Positions 8,446 through 15,644 of a DNA stretch of 64,000 nucleotides are shown piece after piece. The position numbers and the translations under genes were made by a program. The notes below the pieces were generated by a model. That model searched no databases. It was not told the origin of the DNA and worked only from the letters and a program-made list of their open reading frames with translations. Each line of letters starts with the position of its first letter. Position 1 is the first letter of the stretch. Origin of the DNA: an uncultured Bacteroides sp. (GTDB taxonomy: Bacteria; Bacteroidota; Bacteroidia; Bacteroidales; Bacteroidaceae); NCBI RefSeq assembly GCF_963666545.1, contig NZ_OY762899.1:744001-808000 (forward strand). The letters are read 5' to 3'.

Positions 8446-9762
8446 TTATCTTCTACGACTGCTACCACCTGAAGATGAGTTACTTCCGCTCGAACGAGAT
8501 GAGCTACTGGAAGAACTACCGCTTGAATAACTTCCACTTGAACGAGAAGAACTGCTACTGCTACTCGGCGAATAACTTCTGGAAGAAGAAGAACCGCTAT
8601 CATAAGAAGAGCGTCTGCTACTTTCACCCGAAGAATAAGTACGGGCCGGACTAGAAGAGGAACTTCCGCGAGAATAAGAAGAGCTTCTTGCAGTACCTTC
8701 AGAATTACTGCGCGTTGGGGTGTATGTTGACGAAGAAGATCTGCGAGAGCTACTATTACTTCCACCGCCTCCTACTTCTTCATAAGTAATGCGAGTGCTA
8801 CTAGGGCGAGTATAAGTTGTTCTCCGCGATGAAGATGCGTCTGTACGGGTGGTCACACCCGGACGTTCACCCGTTTCACGTGTTCCAATGACTCTACGAG
8901 AGGTACCTGATTGGTAAACTCTAGTATCACGGGATTGAGAGTCTCTGCTATAGCTATTGCGACGACTGCTAGTAGAGATACCACTATTTCCTCTATCATT
9001 GGCGTATACAGCACGACGATTATTATAATAAACGTTACGATTATTATTAGCCCAATGACCGCCTCCATTCCAATAGCCTGGATAATAACCGGGATAATAG
9101 CCGTGTCCCCATGAGCCTCCCCAGCCCCAAGAGCTACCATAATAGCCACCCCAATAGCCGGAATACCATCCTCCATAATAAGAAGGATATCCCCAACCAT
9201 ATCCAAAAGAGTTATAACGCCAGTCCCACCAAAGCCTGTTGGTGAATGTTGGGAATGCGTAAGCATACATGCCATCAGTATATACATTCCAGTCCCATGA
9301 ATTGGTACCGTAAACAATATCCCAATAAAGTGGACTGCTGATCGATATCGCATAACGAGGATTGCGGAAACGGATAATACGCTCGGCATATTCATAATCA
9401 TCACCTGAACCATTGAAGCCATTTACCCATTCGCCATCCAAATCGGATTGCTCCTTTTCCTTCACATACAAAGTATCATCCTCCATCACAAACTCATTGT
9501 CAGAAGAGTCATAACGACGGTTATATTCATCCACATCGCGCGCATTTCCCTTACGATCCTGAACCACCACAGTGGTACCCGGAGTTGTGTAAACACGCGT
9601 AGTAGTGTTAACTCCTTTCTTTTTTTGTACTGAAGAAGTTTTTTCTTCCTGAACCGCTTTATCATCCTTTTTGGGGGTATAATAAAGGTCGTCATAGCTC
9701 TGCGCCATCATAGCCAAAGGTAGGCACAAGGCAATTAGCAGTAAAAAAACAATCTTTTTCAT
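8446..9762 (-). CDS. Secreted low-complexity protein with aromatic/Gly core and Ser/Arg tail
   Basis: I do not recognise a family. The 438-residue product has a signal peptide ending LAMMAQ, then a Lys/Thr-rich segment. A folded-looking part (about 100-175) contains YEYAERIIRFRNPRYAIS. From about 175 to 235 the sequence is almost entirely Gly, Tyr, Trp, Ser and Pro. The last 190 residues are Ser/Arg-rich, ending in long Ser runs and a terminal Arg triplet. Two other minus-strand frames are open across parts of this gene only because of the biased composition; the signal peptide and upstream promoter support this frame. Envelope association is inference. Confidence 0.8.
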   Translation of the reverse strand: MKKIVFLLLIALCLPLAMMAQSYDDLYYTPKKDDKAVQEEKTSSVQKKKGVNTTTRVYTTPGTTVVVQDRKGNARDVDEYNRRYDSSDNEFVMEDDTLYVKEKEQSDLDGEWVNGFNGSGDDYEYAERIIRFRNPRYAISISSPLYWDIVYGTNSWDWNVYTDGMYAYAFPTFTNRLWWDWRYNSFGYGWGYPSYYGGWYSGYWGGYYGSSWGWGGSWGHGYYPGYYPGYWNGGGHWANNNRNVYYNNRRAVYANDRGNSGISTSSRRNSYSRDSQSRDTRVYQSGTSRRVIGTRETGERPGVTTRTDASSSRRTTYTRPSSTRITYEEVGGGGSNSSSRRSSSSTYTPTRSNSEGTARSSSYSRGSSSSSPARTYSSGESSRRSSYDSGSSSSRSYSPSSSSSSSRSSGSYSSGSSSSSSSRSSGSNSSSGGSSRRR

Positions 9763-9806
9763 AATCTCACGGTTTATATAGTTACTAATTCTATTTCTTC
9801 ACGTTA

Positions 9807-9814
9807 CAAAGATA
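9807..9814 (-). promoter_or_regulatory. -7 box of the secreted low-complexity gene
   Basis: The minus strand reads TATCTTTG, a perfect Bacteroides -7 box, about 44 nt upstream of the ATG at 9762. No clear TTTG -33 box is present. Confidence 0.6.
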
Positions 9815-9879
9815 AATAAGGTATATCCCATAACTAAGAGATTTTCCCCAATTAATTATAGGGATTTCCCTAAATACCC

Positions 9880-9887
9880 TATCTTTG
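9880..9887 (+). promoter_or_regulatory. -7 box of prmA
   Basis: TATCTTTG on the plus strand, about 84 nt upstream of the prmA ATG. It is divergent from the box at 9807-9814; no convincing -33 element is visible. Confidence 0.55.
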
Positions 9888-9970
9888 CAATTGATGGCAA
9901 GCTTTCTTTCTCAAAAAGAATAACACAAGGTCTATAAGCTTGTTTATTAACGATTAATAAAATTCTCTCA

Positions 9971-10840
9971 ATGAAGTATTTAGAATTTATCTTCCATACG
10001 AATCCTTGTACCGAAACTGCAAATGATGTGTTATCAGCTGTTTTAGGCGAAGTGGGATTTGAAAGTTTCATAGAATCCGAAGGTGGATTGACAGGGTATA
10101 TTCAACAAAATATCTTTGATGAAAAAACGCTAAAAGAAGCGATTGCTTGTTTCCCGATAGAAAATGTGATCATTGACTACTCTTGGCGAGAAGCAGAAGA
10201 TAAAAATTGGAATGAAGAATGGGAGAAGAACTTTTTTCAGCCGATAGTGATTGACGACAGATGTGTGATTCACAGTACCTTCCACCAGGATGTTCCACAA
10301 GCGGAATATGACATTCTTATCAATCCTCAAATGGCATTCGGAACGGGACACCACGAGACAACAAGCCTCATCATCAGTGAATTGCTTGATGGTGATTTGA
10401 GTGAGAAGTCGTTGCTCGACATGGGATGTGGCACTTCCATCTTGTCCATCTTGGCACGCATGCGTGGAGCACACCCCATTACCGCCATCGACATTGACTC
10501 ATGGTGCGTAAATAACTCAGAAGAAAATATTGCTTTGAACGGCTTGACAGACATCACCGTAGAATTGGGAGACGCATCCACACTAAAAGGCAAAGGTCCC
10601 TTTGATGTGGTCATCGCAAATATCAACCGAAATATACTACTCAACGATATGGAAGCTTACGTAGCTTGCATGAAAGCACAAGGCGAACTCTATATGAGCG
10701 GATTTTATACCGAAGATATTCCTTTGATCAGAGAAGAAGCCGAAAGTCTGGGGCTACAGTTTATTGAAAGCAAAGAAAAGAATAATTGGGCGGCTGTGAA
10801 ATTTCTGCTGACACAGGTGGATTCATGTACTAATTTATAA
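9971..10840 (+). CDS. prmA: Ribosomal protein L11 methyltransferase
   Basis: The 289-residue protein carries the PrmA signatures NPQMAFGTGHHETT (about 118-131) and LLDMGCGTSILSI (148-160), the S-adenosylmethionine-binding motif I, followed by the acidic strand AIDIDSWCV and VVIANINRNIL. PrmA methylates lysines and the N-terminus of ribosomal protein L11 in the cytoplasm. Its length is near the family norm. It appears monocistronic: its own -7 box lies upstream and a long hairpin (10871-10936) follows 30 nt after the stop. The next gene is convergent. Confidence 0.93.
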   Translation: MKYLEFIFHTNPCTETANDVLSAVLGEVGFESFIESEGGLTGYIQQNIFDEKTLKEAIACFPIENVIIDYSWREAEDKNWNEEWEKNFFQPIVIDDRCVIHSTFHQDVPQAEYDILINPQMAFGTGHHETTSLIISELLDGDLSEKSLLDMGCGTSILSILARMRGAHPITAIDIDSWCVNNSEENIALNGLTDITVELGDASTLKGKGPFDVVIANINRNILLNDMEAYVACMKAQGELYMSGFYTEDIPLIREEAESLGLQFIESKEKNNWAAVKFLLTQVDSCTNL

Positions 10841-10870
10841 CCATTGGCTATAGGCGCTGTGAGAGGGGTT

Positions 10871-10936
10871 TGTTGAACGTCCGCGATCAGCGTGTTGAAT
10901 GCACGCTTTCAACATACTGATCGCGGACGTTCAACA
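10871..10936. repeat. 66-nt palindromic element of three 22-nt modules
   Basis: Perfect 20-nt inverted arms (10871-10890 and 10917-10936) enclose a second inverted repeat, TGTTGAA/TTCAACA. The whole can fold into one long hairpin with an 8-nt loop. Read linearly it is three 22-nt modules: the third is the inverse complement of the first except at two bases, and the middle one has palindromic ends. It lies between convergent prmA and the GH25 gene, so it may end transcription from both sides, but the GC-rich stem has no clear T run. The remnant CGCTGAA follows the right arm. Confidence 0.85.
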
Positions 10937-10994
10937 CGCTGAAGTTATGACATCCACAGAGAGCAAGTAGTTTGTTAGAATTTAAGACTATTAT

Positions 10995-11858
10995 TTATTG
11001 GATAGCAAGCGCTCTAAGCTCATCTATCGAACCATTGAAGACATTTAAATCGACCTCCTCTTTTATTCCCTTTACAGTACCCACATCGGTATGTTGCCAA
11101 AAATCCCATTTACCTTTATAAGCAACGGAATCTACATAATAGTGTGCAATCCAATACGGGTAAGCATCAAATGAAGGGTCATCCAGATACTTTGTTTTAA
11201 ATTTATAAGAAGTATAAAGAATCGGTTTCACTCCGTAATGAGCTTCTATGCGGTTGAGCCAAATTTTGAGACTTTCTTGCAACTCTTTCTTGTTTTTTCG
11301 ACCGGTCAATTCCACATCAAGTACCGGAGGTAGATCTCCCGGTCTAAGTTTCACCGTTCGAATAAAGAAATTAGCTTGCTTCAGGGCGTCCGCTTTGGGA
11401 GAAAAGAAGTGATAAGCTCCACGAATAAAGCCGTACTTACGGGCAAGGGCGAAGTTTTGTTCAAAGGCATCGTCAGCCAACATTCTCCCTTCAGTGGCTT
11501 TCATGAAGATAAATTGTATCGGGTAATCAGTTTCATTGGTTAAGAGCAATTTCTCCCAATCAATTCTACCCTGATAATGCGACACATCAATGCCGTGCAC
11601 ATCGTAACAGCAAGGCATACATACTCCGTACTCTTTTTGAGTATGGCACGGCTTCCATCTATATGCATACGGACGAATAAAAAAGTAATAGAAACCGGCG
11701 GCAAAGGCAAACACAACCACAATAGCAAGCAAATTGCGAAACCACACCGGCATGGTGCGAACTGCCTTCTTCCGCTTACGTTTATTGGTAGAACGTGGCT
11801 TAGCAACCACTTTTTTCTTGGGTGCACGTCCGCGTGATGTCGTTGTTGGTCCGGTCAT
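10995..11858 (-). CDS. GH25 family lysozyme, membrane-anchored
   Basis: The 287-residue protein has a strongly basic N-terminus, one membrane segment (about 39-61, FRNLLAIVVVFAFAAGFYYF) and a glycoside hydrolase family 25 domain. The domain shows GIDVSHYQGRIDW (catalytic-type Asp91), FIFMKATEG (Glu123), GAYHFFSP and PPVLDVEL (Asp181, Glu183), the acidic residues expected for GH25. These enzymes cut the MurNAc-GlcNAc bond of peptidoglycan. With its N-terminus inside, the catalytic domain would face the periplasm, so wall remodelling is more likely than an attack role. It follows pfp by 80 nt with a hairpin between. Confidence 0.9.
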   Translation of the reverse strand: MTGPTTTSRGRAPKKKVVAKPRSTNKRKRKKAVRTMPVWFRNLLAIVVVFAFAAGFYYFFIRPYAYRWKPCHTQKEYGVCMPCCYDVHGIDVSHYQGRIDWEKLLLTNETDYPIQFIFMKATEGRMLADDAFEQNFALARKYGFIRGAYHFFSPKADALKQANFFIRTVKLRPGDLPPVLDVELTGRKNKKELQESLKIWLNRIEAHYGVKPILYTSYKFKTKYLDDPSFDAYPYWIAHYYVDSVAYKGKWDFWQHTDVGTVKGIKEEVDLNVFNGSIDELRALAIQ

Positions 11859-11881
11859 ATATAATAAGGTAGCAACATAAG

Positions 11882-11921
11882 AGCCGATAACAAGCTGAAT
11901 TATTTCTGCTCGTTATCGGCT
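11882..11921 (-). terminator. Hairpin after pfp
   Basis: AGCCGATAAC (11882-11891) and GTTATCGGCT (11912-11921) form a perfect 10-bp stem that can extend inward by AGC/GCT after one mismatch. It begins 18 nt after the pfp stop. No T run follows, so it may be a partial terminator or 3' stabiliser before the GH25 gene. Confidence 0.6.
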
Positions 11922-11938
11922 ACTTAGTATCAATAAAT

Positions 11939-13585
11939 TTATTTAGCTTGTTCTAATTGCAAAGTCTTGGTAGGCTGATCGCAAACTTCCGTCGGACCAA
12001 AATATTGTATCGGACCTGGATAAACATAAGCTGTTTCAATGGCCCAATTATCGCGTTTAGCAACAAATTCCTTGAATGGAGCACCATCAAGCTTCACCAA
12101 TGCTTTTTGTATCACTGATTTCATTTCGCCATGGCGACGTTCCATATTCATCATCATTGTGATGGGCACACCTCCTGCAATCCATTCAGCAGCAGGTGCT
12201 GTTGTATTACGCACTGAAGACATATAACCTGTTTTTCCGTTAGCTATCAACATGGAAGCAGTGTAACCTAATGAATAACAGTAGTCGGCATCATAGTTAG
12301 ACGGAGCTGCGCAACGTCCTTCGTAACCGAAGAAGTGATGTTGAGCTGCAAACTTTCCAACGAATTTACCTTCAGCTTTCCACTGTGTAAGTTTAGTTGC
12401 CACCATTTCAGACAATAACTTTTCTGTTTCGATCAATGAAACTTGCACGTTTCCATGAGGATCTCTATCCAATGTCAACTGACGGGCAACACCTTCGGGC
12501 AGACTAGCATAAATTTCTGCATTGGTTGCTGAAAGTTTAGAGATAATATAGTCGCGTTGATGAGATTTCTTAATATGAGAAAATTCTTCAGCATTGACGG
12601 CAAGAAAGTCATTCAGTTCCGAAATCAGTCTCTTCATGGCCGGAATAAACTCAATCAGACCTTCCGGAATCAGAACCGTACCGAAGTTATTGCCTTGAGC
12701 AGCTCTGTTGGCTACAATTTGAGCGATGTATGTAACAACATCATCCAAAGACATATCCTTTGCCTCTACCTCTTCAGAAACAATGCAAACATTGGGTTGT
12801 ACCTGCAGAGCACACTCCAAAGCGATATGAGAAGCCGAACGTCCCATCAACTTAATGAAGTGCCAGTATTTACGAGCCGAGTTACAGTCGCGTTGAATGT
12901 TTCCGATCACTTCAGAATAAACCTTGCAAGCAGTATCAAAACCAAAAGAAGCCTCGATCATTTCATTCTTCAAATCACCGTCAATGGTTTTGGGACAACC
13001 GATTACCTGTACGCCATACTTCTTGGCAGCATAATATTCGGCCAATACGCAAGCATTTGTATTCGAATCATCTCCACCGATAATCACAAGTGCTTTAATA
13101 CCTAATTCCTTTAATATCTCGTATCCTTTGTCAAACTGATCTTCAGCCTCCAGTTTGGTACGGCCTGAACCAATGATGTCAAAACCTCCCGTGTTACGAT
13201 ATTCATCAATGATGTCTCCAGTCAGTTCCATGTAGTTATGATCAACCAATCCGCCGGGACCAAGGATAAAACCATAAAGTTTGCTGTCGCCATTGAGTTT
13301 TTTAATGCCGTCAAACAGACCTGAAATAACATTATGTCCACCCGGTGCTTGTCCACCGGACAGAATTACACCGACATTCACTGCAGGGAAATTAATGGCT
13401 TCAGCTGATTCAACAAACTGAATCAATGGCATTCCGTATGTGTTGGGAAATAATTCTTTGATGGCCTCCTGATCGGCCACCGATTGAGTTGCAGCACCTT
13501 CGCTCACTTTGACAGTTCCTTTCAAAGCTTTTGGAAGCTTAGGCTGATACGCAGCCCTTGCAATTTGCAATGCACTTTTAGTCAT
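11939..13585 (-). CDS. pfp: Diphosphate-dependent 6-phosphofructokinase
   Basis: The 548-residue protein matches the long PPi-dependent phosphofructokinase type. It has [15 protein letters not shown] (about 75-89), [23 protein letters not shown] (168-178) and [11 protein letters not shown] (197-207). The Asp after GGD (GGDDSN in place of the ATP-enzyme GGDGS) and the Lys in PKTIDGD are the residues that specify pyrophosphate instead of ATP. It reversibly phosphorylates fructose-6-phosphate in glycolysis, sparing ATP in anaerobes. No clear TAnnTTTG box was found upstream, but the divergent intergenic region has AACAAC/GTTGTT palindromes. Confidence 0.93.
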   Translation of the reverse strand: MTKSALQIARAAYQPKLPKALKGTVKVSEGAATQSVADQEAIKELFPNTYGMPLIQFVESAEAINFPAVNVGVILSGGQAPGGHNVISGLFDGIKKLNGDSKLYGFILGPGGLVDHNYMELTGDIIDEYRNTGGFDIIGSGRTKLEAEDQFDKGYEILKELGIKALVIIGGDDSNTNACVLAEYYAAKKYGVQVIGCPKTIDGDLKNEMIEASFGFDTACKVYSEVIGNIQRDCNSARKYWHFIKLMGRSASHIALECALQVQPNVCIVSEEVEAKDMSLDDVVTYIAQIVANRAAQGNNFGTVLIPEGLIEFIPAMKRLISELNDFLAVNAEEFSHIKKSHQRDYIISKLSATNAEIYASLPEGVARQLTLDRDPHGNVQVSLIETEKLLSEMVATKLTQWKAEGKFVGKFAAQHHFFGYEGRCAAPSNYDADYCYSLGYTASMLIANGKTGYMSSVRNTTAPAAEWIAGGVPITMMMNMERRHGEMKSVIQKALVKLDGAPFKEFVAKRDNWAIETAYVYPGPIQYFGPTEVCDQPTKTLQLEQAK

Positions 13586-13754
13586 CTTTTCTATTTTATT
13601 TAAAGGGGTTAGTAAGTTCTACCTAAATAACTCTGGCAAATTTCGCTTTTTTTTCTGGATTATAAAAGCATGAACGACTCAAAACAGAATATTTGCACAA
13701 GAAAAAGTATACAACACAACTAATTTGTAATACACAGATGGCATATCAGAACAA

Positions 13755-13777
13755 AACAACGTTGTTAAAAAAACAAC
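13755..13777. promoter_or_regulatory. AACAAC/GTTGTT alternating palindromes between pfp and a small gene
   Basis: AACAAC (13755-13760), GTTGTT (13761-13766) and AACAAC (13772-13777) form a perfect 12-bp palindrome plus a second inverted pair. They lie in the divergent region between pfp and the gene at 13856. It may be an operator, but the sequence is low in complexity. Confidence 0.35.
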
Positions 13778-13806
13778 AAACATTCGCCAAAACCAAAGAA
13801 AGTCTC

Positions 13807-13814
13807 TATCTTTG
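13807..13814 (+). promoter_or_regulatory. -7 box of the 13856-15519 gene group
   Basis: TATCTTTG, preceded 20 nt earlier by TTCG (13783-13786) as a weak -33 box, lies 41 nt before the ATG at 13856. Confidence 0.6.
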
Positions 13815-13855
13815 CCTAATTATATTTTTAATCAATCACATTAAACGTAAAGATT

Positions 13856-14125
13856 ATGGCAAGCAGAAGAGAACTTAAAAAGAATGTAAACTATATCATT
13901 GGTGAGCTATTCAGTGAATGCGTAGTAAGTGTCAACTGCATACCGGGCACTGACAAGACAAAAGCTGATGAACTAATGTTGAACATTCTAAAGGTTCAAG
14001 ATGATTTTATCAGTCGTATCAGCCACACCGAACCAGGAAACGTAAAAGGATTCTACAAGAAATTCCGCGAAGATTTCAATGCTAAAGTCAATGATATCAT
14101 TGAAGCAATAGGAAAACTTAACTGA
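13856..14125 (+). CDS. Conserved-looking small cytoplasmic protein, unknown function
   Basis: This 89-residue protein has no signal peptide or membrane segment and appears mostly helical: a basic N-terminus (MASRRELKKNVNYIIGEL), a short loop with Cys (SECVVSVNCIPGTDK), and an amphipathic C-terminal half ending IIEAIGKLN. I do not recognise a domain. A good -7 box stands upstream, and the acyltransferase gene begins 13 nt after its stop, so the two are probably co-transcribed. A 61-codon plus-strand frame at 13693-13878 overlaps its start and promoter and is not credible. Confidence 0.75.
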   Translation: MASRRELKKNVNYIIGELFSECVVSVNCIPGTDKTKADELMLNILKVQDDFISRISHTEPGNVKGFYKKFREDFNAKVNDIIEAIGKLN

Positions 14126-14138
14126 ACAAAAAGTTAGA

Positions 14139-14696
14139 ATGAGAAAGGCAATCTACGGTTTTATCTATCACCGCATATTGGGATGGAAAGAAAAAGCAAC
14201 CGCACTCGATTTTGATAAATGCATTGTTTGCGCCGCACCCCATACTACCAATTGGGACTTGTTTATTGGTAAGCTTTTTTATGGCACTATTGGCAAGAAA
14301 ACCAGCTTCATGATGAAAAAAGAATGGTTCTTCTTTCCTGTAGGCATTCTCTTTAGAGCTGTAGGAGGCATTCCGGTCAACAGAGGACGCAAATCATCAT
14401 TAGTAGATCAAATGGTGGCGCACTTTGCAAATAGCGAAAGATTTCACTTGGCCATCACTCCGGAAGGTACCCGCAAAGCCAACCCAAATTGGAAAAAAGG
14501 ATTTTATTATATCGCATTAAAGGCTCAGATTCCCATTGTTTTGGTAGCCATTGACTATCAAACGAAAACAATCACTGCCGAAAAATCCATCTTCCCGTCG
14601 GGTGATATAGAGAAAGATATGCGAGAAATTAAGTTGTACTACAAACAATTCAGAGGTAAACATCCTGAAAATTTCTCCATAGGAAATATAGAATAA
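14139..14696 (+). CDS. PlsC-like lysophospholipid acyltransferase family protein
   Basis: The 185-residue protein carries the acyltransferase motif HTTNWD (His35 to Asp40, the HX4D signature), GGIPVNRG (about 75-82) and TPEGTRK (106-112, the PEGTR motif). It is short for PlsC and lacks a long N-terminal membrane segment, as in the compact glycerol-acyltransferase group of Bacteroidota. The family moves a fatty acyl chain to a lysophospholipid or related hydroxyl at the inner membrane. It is flanked closely by the small unknown gene (13 nt) and the nitrilase-family gene (19 nt). The actual acceptor is not determined. Confidence 0.85.
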   Translation: MRKAIYGFIYHRILGWKEKATALDFDKCIVCAAPHTTNWDLFIGKLFYGTIGKKTSFMMKKEWFFFPVGILFRAVGGIPVNRGRKSSLVDQMVAHFANSERFHLAITPEGTRKANPNWKKGFYYIALKAQIPIVLVAIDYQTKTITAEKSIFPSGDIEKDMREIKLYYKQFRGKHPENFSIGNIE

Positions 14697-14715
14697 CGTT
14701 CAATATAACAGAACG

Positions 14716-15519
14716 ATGTCTTCCGATCAACTAAGAATATCAATGCTGCAAACAGATATTGTTTGGCAGGACAAAGAAGAAAATCTCCGTTTGCTCCGCG
14801 GCAAGTTGCAAAAACTCCGCGGAGAGACGGATCTTGTTATACTACCCGAAATGTTTTCTACCGGATTTAGCATGCAAAGTCATTCTTTGGGAGAGCCCGT
14901 TACCGGAAAAACAATCACGACTCTACAAGCTTGGGCCAACGAATATACTGTGGCCATCGCAGGCAGTTATATCGCATCCGATCATTCGACCTATTACAAT
15001 CGTGCCTTTTTTCTTACTCCCGAAGGAGATTCTTATTACTACGACAAACGACATCTTTTCCGAATGGGTGGCGAATATGATTCGTTCTCTTCCGGAAATA
15101 AAAGACTGATAGTGTCTTATCATGGATGGAACATCTGTCTGCTGGTCTGCTACGACCTTCGTTTCCCCGTATGGAGCAGAAATAGGAAGAACGAATACGA
15201 CCTACTTATTTATGTAGCCAATTGGCCCGCTTCTCGCCGCCACGTATGGGACGCATTACTAAAAGCAAGAGCACTTGAAAATATGAGCTACGTTTGTGGA
15301 GTCAATCGCATAGGTAGTGATGGAAACGGCTTAAGTCACGATGGAGGAAGCGTACTCTACTCGGCCAAAGGCGAAACACTTACAGTCATTCCCGATAATG
15401 AAGAGCATATCTCTACAACAAAAATTGACCTTCAGACCCTACACCAATTCCGAGAAAAATTCCCCGCATGGAGAGACGCCGATAGCTTCCGATTAGAGGA
15501 TTCTTCCGAAAGTCTTTAA
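14716..15519 (+). CDS. Nitrilase-superfamily amidohydrolase, omega-amidase (YafV)-like
   Basis: The 267-residue protein has the complete nitrilase catalytic triad: Glu45 in LPEMFSTGF, Lys111 in DKRHLFRMGGE and Cys145 in CYDLRFPVW. GVNRIGSDGNG and SHDGGS near the C-terminus are typical of the YafV/Nit2 omega-amidase branch, which hydrolyses alpha-ketoglutaramate or alpha-ketosuccinamate to the keto acid and ammonia. The length is normal. It ends the small operon beginning at 13856. It could instead be another deaminated-metabolite repair amidase. Confidence 0.86.
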   Translation: MSSDQLRISMLQTDIVWQDKEENLRLLRGKLQKLRGETDLVILPEMFSTGFSMQSHSLGEPVTGKTITTLQAWANEYTVAIAGSYIASDHSTYYNRAFFLTPEGDSYYYDKRHLFRMGGEYDSFSSGNKRLIVSYHGWNICLLVCYDLRFPVWSRNRKNEYDLLIYVANWPASRRHVWDALLKARALENMSYVCGVNRIGSDGNGLSHDGGSVLYSAKGETLTVIPDNEEHISTTKIDLQTLHQFREKFPAWRDADSFRLEDSSESL

Positions 15520-15564
15520 ATGTTAAAACCCTCTTCCTCCTACAACAATATGCTAAAAAAGACG

Positions 15565-15594
15565 TTTCCATAAAGAACATCTTTTGTATATTTG
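15565..15594 (+). promoter_or_regulatory. Promoter of the NagB-like/PIG-L gene
   Basis: TTTC (15565-15568), 18 nt, then TATATTTG (15587-15594), a good Bacteroides -7 box, 50 nt before the ATG at 15645. Confidence 0.6.
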
Positions 15595-15644
15595 TCGTTG
15601 AAAACAGTCACACGACTTTAATTTTAAATAACTTAAAGGAACTT

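Noticed and set aside
8853-9422. 189-codon minus-strand frame in the low-complexity gene
   Set aside because: It is open only because of codon bias in the Gly/Tyr/Trp and Ser/Arg repeats; the signal-peptide frame at 8446-9762 is the real one.
13693-13878. 61-codon plus-strand frame
   Set aside because: It overlaps the promoter and start of the real gene at 13856; its composition looks like untranslated AT-rich sequence.
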